In this document: one piece after another, positions 1 to 9,532 of the stretch
Layout of the letters: the number at the start of each line of letters is the position of its first letter
How positions within the stretch are numbered: the stretch's first letter is position 1
Notes under the pieces: generated by a model
Told to the model about the DNA's origin: nothing
The model's database searches: none
Seen by the model: the letters and a program-made list of their open reading frames with translations, nothing else
From: Arsenophonus sp052174135
GTDB taxonomy: Bacteria; Pseudomonadota; Gammaproteobacteria; Enterobacterales; Enterobacteriaceae
Length of the DNA: 64,000 nucleotides
Direction: 5' to 3'
Assembly: GCA_052174135.1 (NCBI GenBank)
Contig: JBQMRZ010000004.1
Location: 1 to 64,000 of the forward strand
Made by a program: the position numbers and the translations under genes

Positions 1-1183
1 TATTAAAATTACTATCAGTAATTTTAATTACATTACCTTATATTAACATATTGTTTAAAAATTATTTTAATTATAGTACCTTACTTTATAAGCCGATCAT
101 ATTTTTATATTAATTTTATAATTTTTAATTGAAATTCTAATCAAAATATTTGCTACAATAAAAAACTATAATCAATTCAATAAAACATATAATTTATATA
201 AATAATTAAAAAATAATGAAGTAATTATCATTAATAGTTAAAATAAGTATCTATATGTTAATATTTTAATAATAATTAAATTAATTTTTTTATTTTATTA
301 AAAACTTTAATTAATATTACTTTAATATTAATTAAATATATATTTTACTATAAAATTACTTTTAAAATCTTTAATTAAAAGAAAATATAATTAATTTAGA
401 ATAATTTTTATATTTTTTTTTAAATTAGTTTTTATTAAATTGAAATTTTATTTAAGATAAAAAAAATAAATAAATTGATCTTAATCTTTTTAAAATATTT
501 AATATTTTAAATTAAAAATATTTAAAAAAGATCTTATTTATCTTATATATTAAAATAGTATCGTTGTTTTTGTTATAAACAAAAACAAGACAATTTAACT
601 AATTAAATTCATTTAAAGATCATATTAAATATCAGTTTTATGATTTTTCTGTTTTTATTAAAATTAAAAGATAAATATGAAAAATTATAATTTAAATATT
701 TAAAACATTAATTTTTTTTATTTATTTCATTTATAACTATGTATTTAAAGATATATTGGATACTACAATAAATATAAAATATAATATATTTTGAATATGA
801 TTAATTGATAGTTTTTTTTTTGAAAAAAAACATAAAATATTATTGATAATTATTAGTTTTAAAAATAATGGAATAGAATTTTAATAAAAAAATCCGCAAA
901 AAAAATGATCGTCAGTAAAACTTATTATCAAGCTTATAACTCTTAATTATAATTATAAATAAATAATTTATATTAATTGAAATTATGTAGTCAAAATTAA
1001 TAATTTTATTTTTATTCAAAAAAACATATTTTAAATAATTATCATTATACTTCATATGGTACTAAAAATAAAAAGTATTATTAAAAATAATAAAAAAATA
1101 TTATCTATTTTAGAAATATTATAGATATTAAAAAATACAATTATAATAATGTTATTATAATGATATTCACATTAGGATAATTT
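1..1183. other. AT-rich spacer upstream of zur
   Basis: No open frame here has protein-like composition. The stretch is nearly all A/T with stops in every frame. The only local structure I see is an 11-bp perfect hairpin (564-574 with 578-588, loop ata), which lacks a T-tract and is of doubtful meaning. Nothing recognisable remains of a former gene. Confidence 0.6.
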
Positions 1184-1648
1184 ATGATAAAACAAGATCA
1201 AAAAAAAATGCTTTTCCAAGCGAAAAAGATATGTAAAATACGTAATGTGCGTTTAACACCACAAAGAGAAGAAATATTTTGTTTAATAATAGCTCAATCG
1301 TGTGCTATTAGCGCTTATGATTTGCTTGATTTACTCAAAATTTCTGAACCTCAAGCTAAACCACCAACTATTTATCGTGGATTAGATTTTTTATTAAAAC
1401 AAGGATTTATTCACAAAATAGAATCAATAAATAGCTATATTATTTGTCCTTATTTTGAGGATCCAAAACATACTTCAGTTATGTTAATTTGTGGGAGTTG
1501 TGGAAGTGTTTTTGAGGGTAATAGTCAATCGGTAGAAACTGATATTTTGAAATTAGCTAAGCAAATTGGTTTTCATTTGTCTTTTATTGTTGTTGAAAAT
1601 CATGGTTTATGTTCCCCTTGCTATAAAATTGCAAAAAAACTATATTAA
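1184..1648 (+). CDS. zur: Zinc uptake regulator Zur (Fur family)
   Basis: Zur is a Zn(II)-responsive repressor that shuts off zinc import when zinc is plentiful. The 154-residue protein has the winged-helix DNA-binding half first (RNVRLTPQR at 20-28, AYDLLDLL at 44-51, PPTIYRGLDFLL at 60-71), then the dimerisation and metal half. All expected ligands are present at E. coli numbering: structural site C103, C106, C143 and C146; sensory site H77, C88, H96 and E111. It is shorter than E. coli Zur (171 aa) because the Cys/His-rich C-terminal tail is gone; the frame stops shortly after C146. The ATG has AGGA upstream. A second Met follows an A9 tract. It lies beside plsB as in enterobacteria, although lexA, dinF and dgkA no longer separate them as genes. 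Confidence 0.93.
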   Translation: MIKQDQKKMLFQAKKICKIRNVRLTPQREEIFCLIIAQSCAISAYDLLDLLKISEPQAKPPTIYRGLDFLLKQGFIHKIESINSYIICPYFEDPKHTSVMLICGSCGSVFEGNSQSVETDILKLAKQIGFHLSFIVVENHGLCSPCYKIAKKLY

Positions 1649-1817
1649 AACTTAAGTATTTTCAATATTAAACGTGAATAAAAACTAGTTATTCATAAAA
1701 ATCAATTTTATAAAAAACAATAAAACTTAAAATAACTTCTTTAATTTTTAATTAATTAGATATAAATTTATTAAAAATTTAATTAAAATTAATTACTATA
1801 TGTAAATACACATAAGC

Positions 1818-1852
1818 AACTAATCTTTAAGTAGTTAGTTTTTTGTTTTTTC
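1818..1852 (+). terminator. Possible zur terminator
   Basis: A short stem AACTAA/TTAGTT with an 11-nt loop is followed directly by a T-rich run (TTTTTTGTTTTTT in effect). It sits about 170 bases after the zur stop. The stem is short and AT-only, so this is tentative. Confidence 0.4.
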
Positions 1853-2559
1853 TAAATTAAGAATATTTTTATTAAATTTTAAATTTTTATGAAATAATTT
1901 CAATTTACTACCTGTTTATTTGAGAAACACAATTTATTATTTCATTTTAATGTATAAAACATTTTTATATTATATATTTTTTTCCATTTTATATGTAAAA
2001 ATTAAATCACCATCTATAGATTTTAATTTATTGATAAATCTATAATTAATTACCAATAAAATAGTATTAAATTTAAAAGCAATAATATCAATTTTGATAA
2101 TAATTTCAATTATGATTTATAATATACTCTTTTATAAAGTAATATTTCTCTTATTATAATATAATCAATGATTATAAATTTTTATATTTTATATTAATTA
2201 AACATAATAAATATAATAAAAAAGTTCTAACATATTTTTTGCGTCAAAACTTAAATATTCATTTACTATCTATTTGATAAATGAAAATTGAAACTTAATA
2301 AAATAAAACATATATTTAGTTATAGTATATTCATATAATTTGTAATATATACTCACAAAATATTGAATCATAATTTTGTTATTACTTCAATATTATTTTT
2401 TTTAAAATTTCATTTTCTATTTATATTTTACATTTATTCAGATTAATATATTAAAATTATAATTATGCATATCTAGGTGTATTAGGATTTAGAATAGATT
2501 ACAATATATAAAACTTTATTTTTTATAATTAAATTACGAAATATTAATTATAAATTTAT

Positions 2560-2880
2560 AATTAATAAAATAAAAACAATTAATTAAATTGAAATAAAAA
2601 TACTGAATTTCGATAATATTTTTTGTTTTATTAAAATTTTTTTAATTTTTTAGTTAATTCTTTATGGATTTCATTAATTATAAATTGAATTAAACTAATT
2701 GGTAGCTCAATAATTATTGTTAATAAACAGGTCACTAATAAATAATAATTATCATGATTTATTATGAATTAAATAAAAAAATTATATTTATAGCAATAGC
2801 AACTATAATTATTACTTTTTTTAAAAAATAATTTATTCCTCCTAAATAGTCTGATTAACTATTTTAACAAATAACTAATT
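2560..2880 (-). pseudogene. dgkA: Eroded relic consistent with dgkA
   Basis: Diacylglycerol kinase DgkA recycles diacylglycerol in the inner membrane. In enterobacteria dgkA is divergent from plsB, and that is the position and strand here. On the minus strand, in order and in different frames, I read NKLFFKK (about 2825-2845), KVIIIVAIAIN (2786-2818), IIIELPISLIQFIINEI (about 2670-2717) and SIFISI-stop-LIVFILLI (2560-2603). These follow the DgkA order NEAAFRQE, VLLAVVIAC, IVEILNSAIEAVVDRIG, then the last membrane helix. Many substitutions, stops and frameshifts mean it is dead. The low-complexity hydrophobic segments could partly match by chance; position, strand and order are the stronger support. 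Confidence 0.45.
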
Positions 2881-3058
2881 AATTCATTTAATAACCTCTG
2901 TTATTCAAACTGTTTTATTTATTAAAAAATTTTTTTTAAATATAATGAAATATTTAAAATAATTATTATTTTTTTTTAAAGAGATATTAAATATTCTTTT
3001 TGCTATACTTCATAATAAAATAATGTTACAATAAAAAAAAGAGGCTATAGCTTATCAA

Positions 3059-5509
3059 ATGTCATTTTGGCGTAAAATTTATTATAATCTATTAAATTTA
3101 CCAATGAAATTTTTGGTAAAAAGTAAACTTATACCAGTAGATCCAATTAAAGAATTGTGTCTTGATACGACACGTCATTTTTTATATGTATTACCTTATC
3201 ATTCTAAAACAGATTTATTAACCTTACGTCAACAATGCTGTTCTATTGGTTTACCTGATCCACTTGATTCAATTAAAATAAATGAAATTAAATTACCTAT
3301 TTATGTTTTTATCGATGATGGCCCACGTATATTTCGCTATTATTCACCAGATCCAGGTAAAGATTCAGTAAAAACATTTACAGTTTATCTTGATCTTCAT
3401 TGTCATAATCCTGAATTAAATATTCAGGTGTTACCAGTGTCAATAATGTTTGGAAGAGCTCCTGGTCGAGAAGGACAAGAATCAGCACCTTCATTACGTT
3501 TACTTAATGGTATTCAAAAATTCTTTGCTGTTATCTGGTTAGGACGTGATAGTTTTATTCGTTTTTCTCCAACTGTTTCTTTACGCCAGATAGCTGATGA
3601 ATATGGTGCTGATAAAATTATCGCTAATAAACTTGCTCGCGTAGCTCGCATTCACTATTCACGACAACGATTAGCGGCTGTTGGTCCAAAATTACCTGTA
3701 CGTCATGATTTATTTAATAAATTATTAACTTCAAAAGTGATTGAAAAAGCAGTTGAAGATGAAGCTAAAGGAAAAAAAATTTCAATTGAAAAAGCAAAAC
3801 ATAATGCGATTACTATAATGGAAGAAATTGCTGCAAATTTTTCCTATGAAGCAATTCGCATTACTGACCGTATACTTAGTTGGACATGGAATCGATTATA
3901 TCAGGGAATTAATGTTCAATATGCTGAACGTGTACGCCAATTAGCACAAGATGGTCATGAAATTGTCTATATTCCTTCTCATCGTAGTCATATGGATTAT
4001 TTATTACTTTCTTATGTACTTTATCACCAAGGTTTAGTTCCCCCTCATATAGCTGCAGGTATCAATCTTAATTTTTGGCCTGCTGGCCAAATTTTTCGTC
4101 ATTTAGGTGCTTTTTTTATTCGTCGTTCCTTTAAAGGTAATAAACTTTATTCTACTATATTTCGTGAGTATTTAAGTGAATTATTTACACGTGGATACTC
4201 AATTGAATATTTTATTGAAGGTGGTCGCTCTCGAACAGGTCGACTATTAGAACCAAAAACAGGTACGTTATCAATGACTTTGCAAGCAATGCTACGAGGT
4301 GATTCATGTCAAATTACTATTATTCCCATTTATATAGGTTATGAGTATGTATTAGAAGTTGCTACCTATGCCAAAGAACTAAAAGGTGAAGAAAAAGAAA
4401 AAGAAAGTTTCTTTTCAATGTTAAGGGGATTATGTAAATTACGTAAATTAGGTCAATGCTATGTTAATTTTGGCCAACCAATTGCATTAACACAATATTT
4501 AAACAAACATATTCCAGAATGGCGTCGATCTATCAACATCATTGAACCGCAACATCCAATATGGTTAAATTCAACTGTAACTCAATTAGCTAATAAAATT
4601 ATGGTTAGAATTAATAATGCCGCTGCTGTTAATGCTGTTAATTTATACTCAATGGTTTTATTAGCATCACGCCAACGTGCATTGACTCGAGAGCAATTGA
4701 TTGAACAAATAGAATGTTATCTTCAGTTATTAAGAAATATTCCTTATAGCAAGGATACTACAATACCGAATAAAACTGCTGAACAATTATTAAAAGAAGC
4801 ATTAAAATTGAATAAGTTTAAAATTGAACGTGACAACATAGGTGATATTATTATGTTTTCATGCAAAAATGCTATATTGATGACCTATTATCGAAATAAT
4901 GTTATGCATTTACTAGTTCTTCCTTCTTTGGTAGTTAATATTATATTGCATAATCAAAATATTCAACGTCAGGATATTGATTATCAAGTTACACTTATCT
5001 ATCCATTTCTAAAAGCAGAACTCTTTATGCGATATAGTATTGAAGAATTACCTAAATCTATCGATATTTTGTTAATTGAATTAGTTCGTCAACAATTAAT
5101 ATTGTTAACATCAGATGGTTTTATAACCATCAATCCAACGCGTATTCATGTTATTCAACTTTTAGCTGCTGTCACTAAAGAAATGCTACAACGCTATGCA
5201 ATTGCGCTTTCATTACTTAGTTCAATTCCTGAGATTAGTAAAGGAATGCTAGAAAAAGAAAGCCGTATTCTTGCCCAACGATTATCTTTATTACATGGTA
5301 TGAATGCGCCTGAATTTTTTGATAAAGCTGTTTTTTCTACGTTAGTAAATACATTAAAACAGGAAAATTATATTAATGGAGAAAAAGACGCGATTATTAT
5401 CGCGAATGCAAAATTACTTTATCGTATTTTTGTTAAATTAATATCTCCTGAAGTTTGTTTAACAATTGAAAACATTAAGAAAACTACTCATGAGATATTA
5501 TCTAAATAA
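3059..5509 (+). CDS. plsB: Glycerol-3-phosphate acyltransferase PlsB
   Basis: PlsB is an inner-membrane enzyme that puts the first acyl chain on glycerol-3-phosphate, making lysophosphatidate, the entry to phospholipid synthesis. The 816-residue protein is close to the usual enterobacterial length (about 807). The N-terminus MSFWRKIYYNLLNLP matches the family start. The acyltransferase core has HRSHMD at 308-313 (the HX4D catalytic motif) and GGRSRTGR at 388-395, with the glycerophosphate-binding IRRSFKGN near 354-361 between them. The start is ATG with AGAGG about 14 bases upstream, a long spacing. A strong intrinsic terminator follows at 5579-5606. The gene converges on ubiA. CdsA and PgsA, which act later in this pathway, are also in the window. 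Confidence 0.97.
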   Translation: MSFWRKIYYNLLNLPMKFLVKSKLIPVDPIKELCLDTTRHFLYVLPYHSKTDLLTLRQQCCSIGLPDPLDSIKINEIKLPIYVFIDDGPRIFRYYSPDPGKDSVKTFTVYLDLHCHNPELNIQVLPVSIMFGRAPGREGQESAPSLRLLNGIQKFFAVIWLGRDSFIRFSPTVSLRQIADEYGADKIIANKLARVARIHYSRQRLAAVGPKLPVRHDLFNKLLTSKVIEKAVEDEAKGKKISIEKAKHNAITIMEEIAANFSYEAIRITDRILSWTWNRLYQGINVQYAERVRQLAQDGHEIVYIPSHRSHMDYLLLSYVLYHQGLVPPHIAAGINLNFWPAGQIFRHLGAFFIRRSFKGNKLYSTIFREYLSELFTRGYSIEYFIEGGRSRTGRLLEPKTGTLSMTLQAMLRGDSCQITIIPIYIGYEYVLEVATYAKELKGEEKEKESFFSMLRGLCKLRKLGQCYVNFGQPIALTQYLNKHIPEWRRSINIIEPQHPIWLNSTVTQLANKIMVRINNAAAVNAVNLYSMVLLASRQRALTREQLIEQIECYLQLLRNIPYSKDTTIPNKTAEQLLKEALKLNKFKIERDNIGDIIMFSCKNAILMTYYRNNVMHLLVLPSLVVNIILHNQNIQRQDIDYQVTLIYPFLKAELFMRYSIEELPKSIDILLIELVRQQLILLTSDGFITINPTRIHVIQLLAAVTKEMLQRYAIALSLLSSIPEISKGMLEKESRILAQRLSLLHGMNAPEFFDKAVFSTLVNTLKQENYINGEKDAIIIANAKLLYRIFVKLISPEVCLTIENIKKTTHEILSK

Positions 5510-5578
5510 ATAATTTTCATATTCTATAGTTATATAGATTTAACTTAAAATCAATATTTTTATTAATTAAAATTACTT

Positions 5579-5606
5579 AGGATGATCATTTAAGATTATC
5601 CTTTTT
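5579..5606 (+). terminator. plsB terminator, convergent with ubiA
   Basis: AGGATGATC pairs with GATTATCCT (9 bp, one G-U) around the loop ATTTAA, followed by TTTTT. It lies in the 102-base gap between the convergent plsB and ubiA stops. On the minus strand a matching A-run precedes it, so it may serve ubiA too. Confidence 0.75.
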
Positions 5607-5611
5607 GATTA

Positions 5612-6484
5612 TTAATAGTAACTCATTAAAATACCAATAAATAAAATTAATCCAACATAATTATTATTCATAAATGCTTTAAAACATAATTTTGATTGAC
5701 GATTAGCAATTAATTTTTGTTGATGAATAAATAACATTAATATTAATATTAAACTAAAAAAATAAAACGCCCCTAAGTTAACCTGGCACCCTATGTAAAA
5801 TAAAATTAACACCATAATTATTTGTAAAATACCAATAATAAATTTATCAAAATTAGAAAAAATAATTGCAGTTGATTTTATGCCAATTTTTATATCATCA
5901 CTACTATCAACCATGGCATATTGTGTATCATAAACAATAGACCAAATAACATTAGCTAAAAATAATAACCAGCATTCTAATGGAAAGGATCTAGTAACTG
6001 CTGAATATGCCATTGGAATTGACCACCCAAATGCAGCACCTAATATAATCTGTGGAAAATAGCTAAATCGTTTAATAAAAGGATAAATCCAAGTTAATAA
6101 TAAACCAATAACTGACAAAAAAATCACTATTTTGTTTAATGTTAAAACTAATAAAAAAGCAATAATTATCAATAAAAAAAATAATATCTTAGCTTCTTTT
6201 TCTGTTATATCACCATTTGGAAATGGACGCTTTTTCGTTCTCCTAACATAACCATCAAATTTTCTATCCGCAAAATCATTAATAACACAACCAGCAGCAC
6301 GCATTAAAAGAACACCAGTGGTAAAAATTAACAAAATAAAAAGATCTGGTAATCCATGACTTGCTAACCATAATGCACAATAAGTAGGCCATAATAATAG
6401 TAAAATGCCTATTGGTTTATCAAAACGCATTAAACGAAAATAAATACGAAATTTATTTAATTTTAATGTTATTTCTTTTAACAA
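5612..6484 (-). CDS. ubiA: 4-hydroxybenzoate octaprenyltransferase UbiA
   Basis: UbiA prenylates 4-hydroxybenzoate in the inner membrane, the committing step of ubiquinone synthesis. The 290 residues equal the E. coli length. Both Asp-rich Mg-diphosphate motifs are intact: NDFADRKFD at 69-77, followed by RRTKKRPFPNG, and YDTQYAMVDSSDD at 185-197. About eight hydrophobic membrane segments alternate with short loops. The best start is TTG at 6482-6484: it gives the family N-terminal length (FRLMRFDKPIG at 16-26) and AAGGAA lies 9 bases upstream; no ATG nearby does. Its usual operon partner ubiC, which makes the substrate 4-hydroxybenzoate, is not present upstream as an intact gene, so the substrate must come from elsewhere in the genome or the host. 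Confidence 0.96.
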   Translation of the reverse strand: MLKEITLKLNKFRIYFRLMRFDKPIGILLLLWPTYCALWLASHGLPDLFILLIFTTGVLLMRAAGCVINDFADRKFDGYVRRTKKRPFPNGDITEKEAKILFFLLIIIAFLLVLTLNKIVIFLSVIGLLLTWIYPFIKRFSYFPQIILGAAFGWSIPMAYSAVTRSFPLECWLLFLANVIWSIVYDTQYAMVDSSDDIKIGIKSTAIIFSNFDKFIIGILQIIMVLILFYIGCQVNLGAFYFFSLILILMLFIHQQKLIANRQSKLCFKAFMNNNYVGLILFIGILMSYY

Positions 6485-8968
6485 ACTATCTAATTCCTTA
6501 TTATCTATATATAAATAAATTTAATAAAAACAGTATTAATAATATTATATTTAACATCATTTAAATTAAAATGATGTTAAATATAATATTTTATAGAAAG
6601 ATCTCTTATGTTTATCTACTATCATTAAAGTTATCACATTATATGTTTACGTAATTTTTAACAAAGATAGAACATTGATTAAATAATTATTTTTAAAAAA
6701 TTTTATAAAATATGATACAAATCATTTTAGTTGAAATTAAGTGATAAATTTTTAATTGCTACTTATCTCAATTAATTTTTATAAAATAATGGTATTTATA
6801 TTTTAGTAAAAATTAAATATTAATTTATCTTTTTAATTATTTTAATAAATCATAAGTGATGTTAAATATAATAAAATTATAAAGAATATGTTTTGTAGTA
6901 TTAATAATTAATTAACATAATAAATATTAATTATTAGTATATTTATTTATTCTTAATAATTACTTAAAATTGATAATTAATTTTTAATTATCATAATCAA
7001 TATATTTATTATTTTAATTTTATATAACTTTGTTAAAAATAAAATAAAAGTTGATATAAATATCAATTATAAGATCAATGACTGTAGTTTGAATGATATA
7101 TATATTATATAAAGTGTATATTATTAAAATGCTGATCCAGCATATGGATATCATTTAGTAAATTCTTAAAATTATTACATTTAAGTAATAGAATAATTAA
7201 AATACTAATTGCAGAACTTAATAAATAATAAATTAAAATAAATTAAAAATTTAAAGATATTTTTGTATTAATGGTAAATTTAAAGACTTTTTAATTGGTA
7301 ATATAATAAAATATTTTATATATAACTTTTATCTAATATTTTATCTAAAAATTAATTTCAAGTAGCATGAATATTATTTATTTGTTTTGAATCGCAAAAT
7401 ATTGAATGTTAATAAGCAATTATATTGCTCTTAGTTTTTTTTTAATACTTTACAAAAAAATTTATTTTATTTTTAATTACTATTAAAAAAGTTTTTATTA
7501 GAAATAAATATACATTATATCGAAAATTAATGTTTTTAATATAAAATTAACAATGTTATTGTAAATTTTATTGATATATTACCATGAGATTATATAAATA
7601 ATACATAAAATAAATTATATTATATTCTATTATTTTTTTTTAAAATATACTTTAATTATAAAATTTAATTATTTAAAATTAATAAAATTCATTTAAAAAT
7701 TTTTTAGTGTTATTAACAATAATATTTTGTAAATTGAATATAATAGGTATATTTTATATTTTTATTTTAATCTATACTCTATTATCAATAGAATTATATT
7801 AATAATTTTCTATTAAAAATCATAGATATATACATATATTTCATATATTTTTAGTACCAATATTTTAGTGTTTATGTGATATTTATCTAAAAATTAAGTG
7901 CAGTTTATAATTAATCTATTTATTTATTAGTTTTTTAATTCAAAAATAATGAATTTCTTTCTTCACTTTATTTTATGATAATATCAATAGCATTAAAAAT
8001 ATCTTAAAAGAAATTTTGGTAACATAAAGGCTATTATTATTCTCTTAATAAAAGATGTTTTATTGAAAATTAAATTAATTTATAATAAAACTTTTTTAAT
8101 AAGATATAAAAATAAGAACCATATTTTTATATTTCTATAAAGAAAAATAAAAGTAACATTTAAAATGAGTCATTAAAGGAGTGAAATTATAAATAATAAA
8201 ATAATTTATTATTTATGTAATCAACAAATTACTAATTATATCATTTTAATCAATAATTATTATCCAATATAAGTGAATATTTATTATTTTTTTAAAAAAA
8301 ATAATAAATATTCAAAAGACGCATATAAATACTTTAATTAAATAAATTAAAGATTGTAAAGAACTTAACATTTGAGAAGATATTGATATTTAATATATAT
8401 TATTAATTATAAATACAACTCAATTGTTAATATATAGAAATTAATTTCAGATAAATACAACTTTTTTATCTAAAATAAATAATAATTAATATACCATAAA
8501 ACATCAAAAAAAATAAAAAAATAAAAAATCAAATAATATAATAGATAGTTTGTAGCATTAAATATAATTACTGTTAATTTTAGAAAAATGTATATTTTTA
8601 CTGCTAAAATATAAACAATAATTACCTATATAGTCAAATTTAAATTCTTAAATCTTATAGATAAGATTAACTTTTAATTTTAGTTTTTAATCAATTTTTT
8701 AGTTAAAATAGTTGACTCTTAAAAGGATTTTTTTAATTACTTTCATTATTGATTAACCCTTTTACTTTGTAATAATTAATTTTTTATTATTTTTGATTAT
8801 ATTTTATAAATATTCATATAGATTGTTTTATTATTTATTAAACACTATTTAATAAATAAATTATTAATAGGGTATAATTTTTATATATTTATTTTTATTT
8901 ATTAATTGATTAATAGATCATAATAATGGAGGGAAATAATATATAAATTTATATTATTTTAAATAATT
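6485..8968. other. 2.5-kb AT desert at the ubiC position
   Basis: No gene is visible. ubiC would sit on the minus strand next to ubiA. The segments EIFL (about 6610) and KIT-stop-TYNVI (about 6645-6675) resemble two C-terminal pieces of UbiC, but spacing is off and the match is too weak to call. A perfect 20-22-bp hairpin stands at 6541-6590. The remainder is A/T with stops in all frames. Confidence 0.55.
6541..6590. repeat. Long perfect inverted repeat upstream of ubiA
   Basis: A 20-base arm (6541-6560) is exactly repeated as its reverse complement at 6571-6590, with TT/AA extending the stem to 22 bp around the loop AAATTA. No T-tract follows on either strand. It begins 57 bases upstream of the ubiA start. 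It may be a processing or termination hairpin, or a relic of one. Confidence 0.8.
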
Positions 8969-9532
8969 TTATTGACGATTTTTTATTTTATAAGGTAAAT
9001 CCGCTAAACTATTTATAATCCAATCAGCATATTTTTTATCATTTTCAGTTATAAATTTTCCTGTAGTAACTAAAACATTAGTTCCAATATATGCTTCTTT
9101 ACCGGCTTGCATATCAGAAAGCTTATCTCCAACCATATAAGAAGCTTTCATATCAATATTAAGTTGTTTTTGGGCCTCTAGTAACATATTGGCTTTTGGT
9201 TTACGACAATTGCATATTTGTTTATATTTTTGTTTAATTGCATTAGGATGATGAGGGCAATAATAAATACCATCAAGCTCAACTCCATGATCAATGAGCG
9301 CCCAATCCATCCACTCAGTTAGCTTAAGAAACTGTTCTTCTGTAAATAATCCTATTGCAATTCCTGATTGATTGGTAATAAGAATTAAAGCATAACCCAT
9401 TTTTTTTAATTCAATCATTGCTTCAATTGTACCTTCAATAAATTGAAAATTATCTATCTTATAAACATAACCATGATCGAAATTAATAGTACCATCACGA
9501 TCAAAGAAAATCGCAGGAATATTTTGATCCAC
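8969..9532 (-). CDS. gmhB: Heptose-1,7-bisphosphate phosphatase GmhB
   Basis: GmhB removes the C7 phosphate of D-glycero-D-manno-heptose 1,7-bisphosphate on the way to ADP-heptose for the LPS core. It is a HAD-family cytosolic phosphatase. The catalytic DRDGT (D11, D13) is intact, as are the zinc site C92-P-H94 with C107-N-C109, K111 in CRKP and GDKLSD near 135-140. At 187 residues it is close to the usual 191. The start is GTG at 9530-9532, with GGAG 7 bases upstream and the family N-terminal spacing to PAIFFDRDGT. One deviation: the conserved SGIARG loop reads SGIAIG (Ile60 for Arg). It is the left end of a long block in E. coli order; metN, normally divergent from it, is gone. Confidence 0.95.
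   Translation of the reverse strand: MDQNIPAIFFDRDGTINFDHGYVYKIDNFQFIEGTIEAMIELKKMGYALILITNQSGIAIGLFTEEQFLKLTEWMDWALIDHGVELDGIYYCPHHPNAIKQKYKQICNCRKPKANMLLEAQKQLNIDMKASYMVGDKLSDMQAGKEAYIGTNVLVTTGKFITENDKKYADWIINSLADLPYKIKNRQ

Larger units (their letters stand above)
1649..3058. other. Gap at the lost yjbJ-dinF-lexA-dgkA position
   Basis: In enterobacteria the genes between zur and plsB are yjbJ, dinF, lexA and dgkA, read away from plsB. Here no intact gene remains. The part nearest plsB carries a relic consistent with dgkA (separate entry). In 1649-2560 I could not find convincing LexA or DinF segments. A weak terminator-like hairpin follows zur at 1818-1852. Confidence 0.6.

Noticed and set aside
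1649..2540. lexA or dinF relic
   Set aside because: I looked for LexA helix-turn-helix and cleavage-site residues on the minus strand and found only scattered one- or two-residue matches.
6600..6700. ubiC tail relic next to ubiA
   Set aside because: EIFL and KIT-stop-TYNVI resemble UbiC pieces, but the spacing is about 50 bases short and the match is within chance for A/T sequence.
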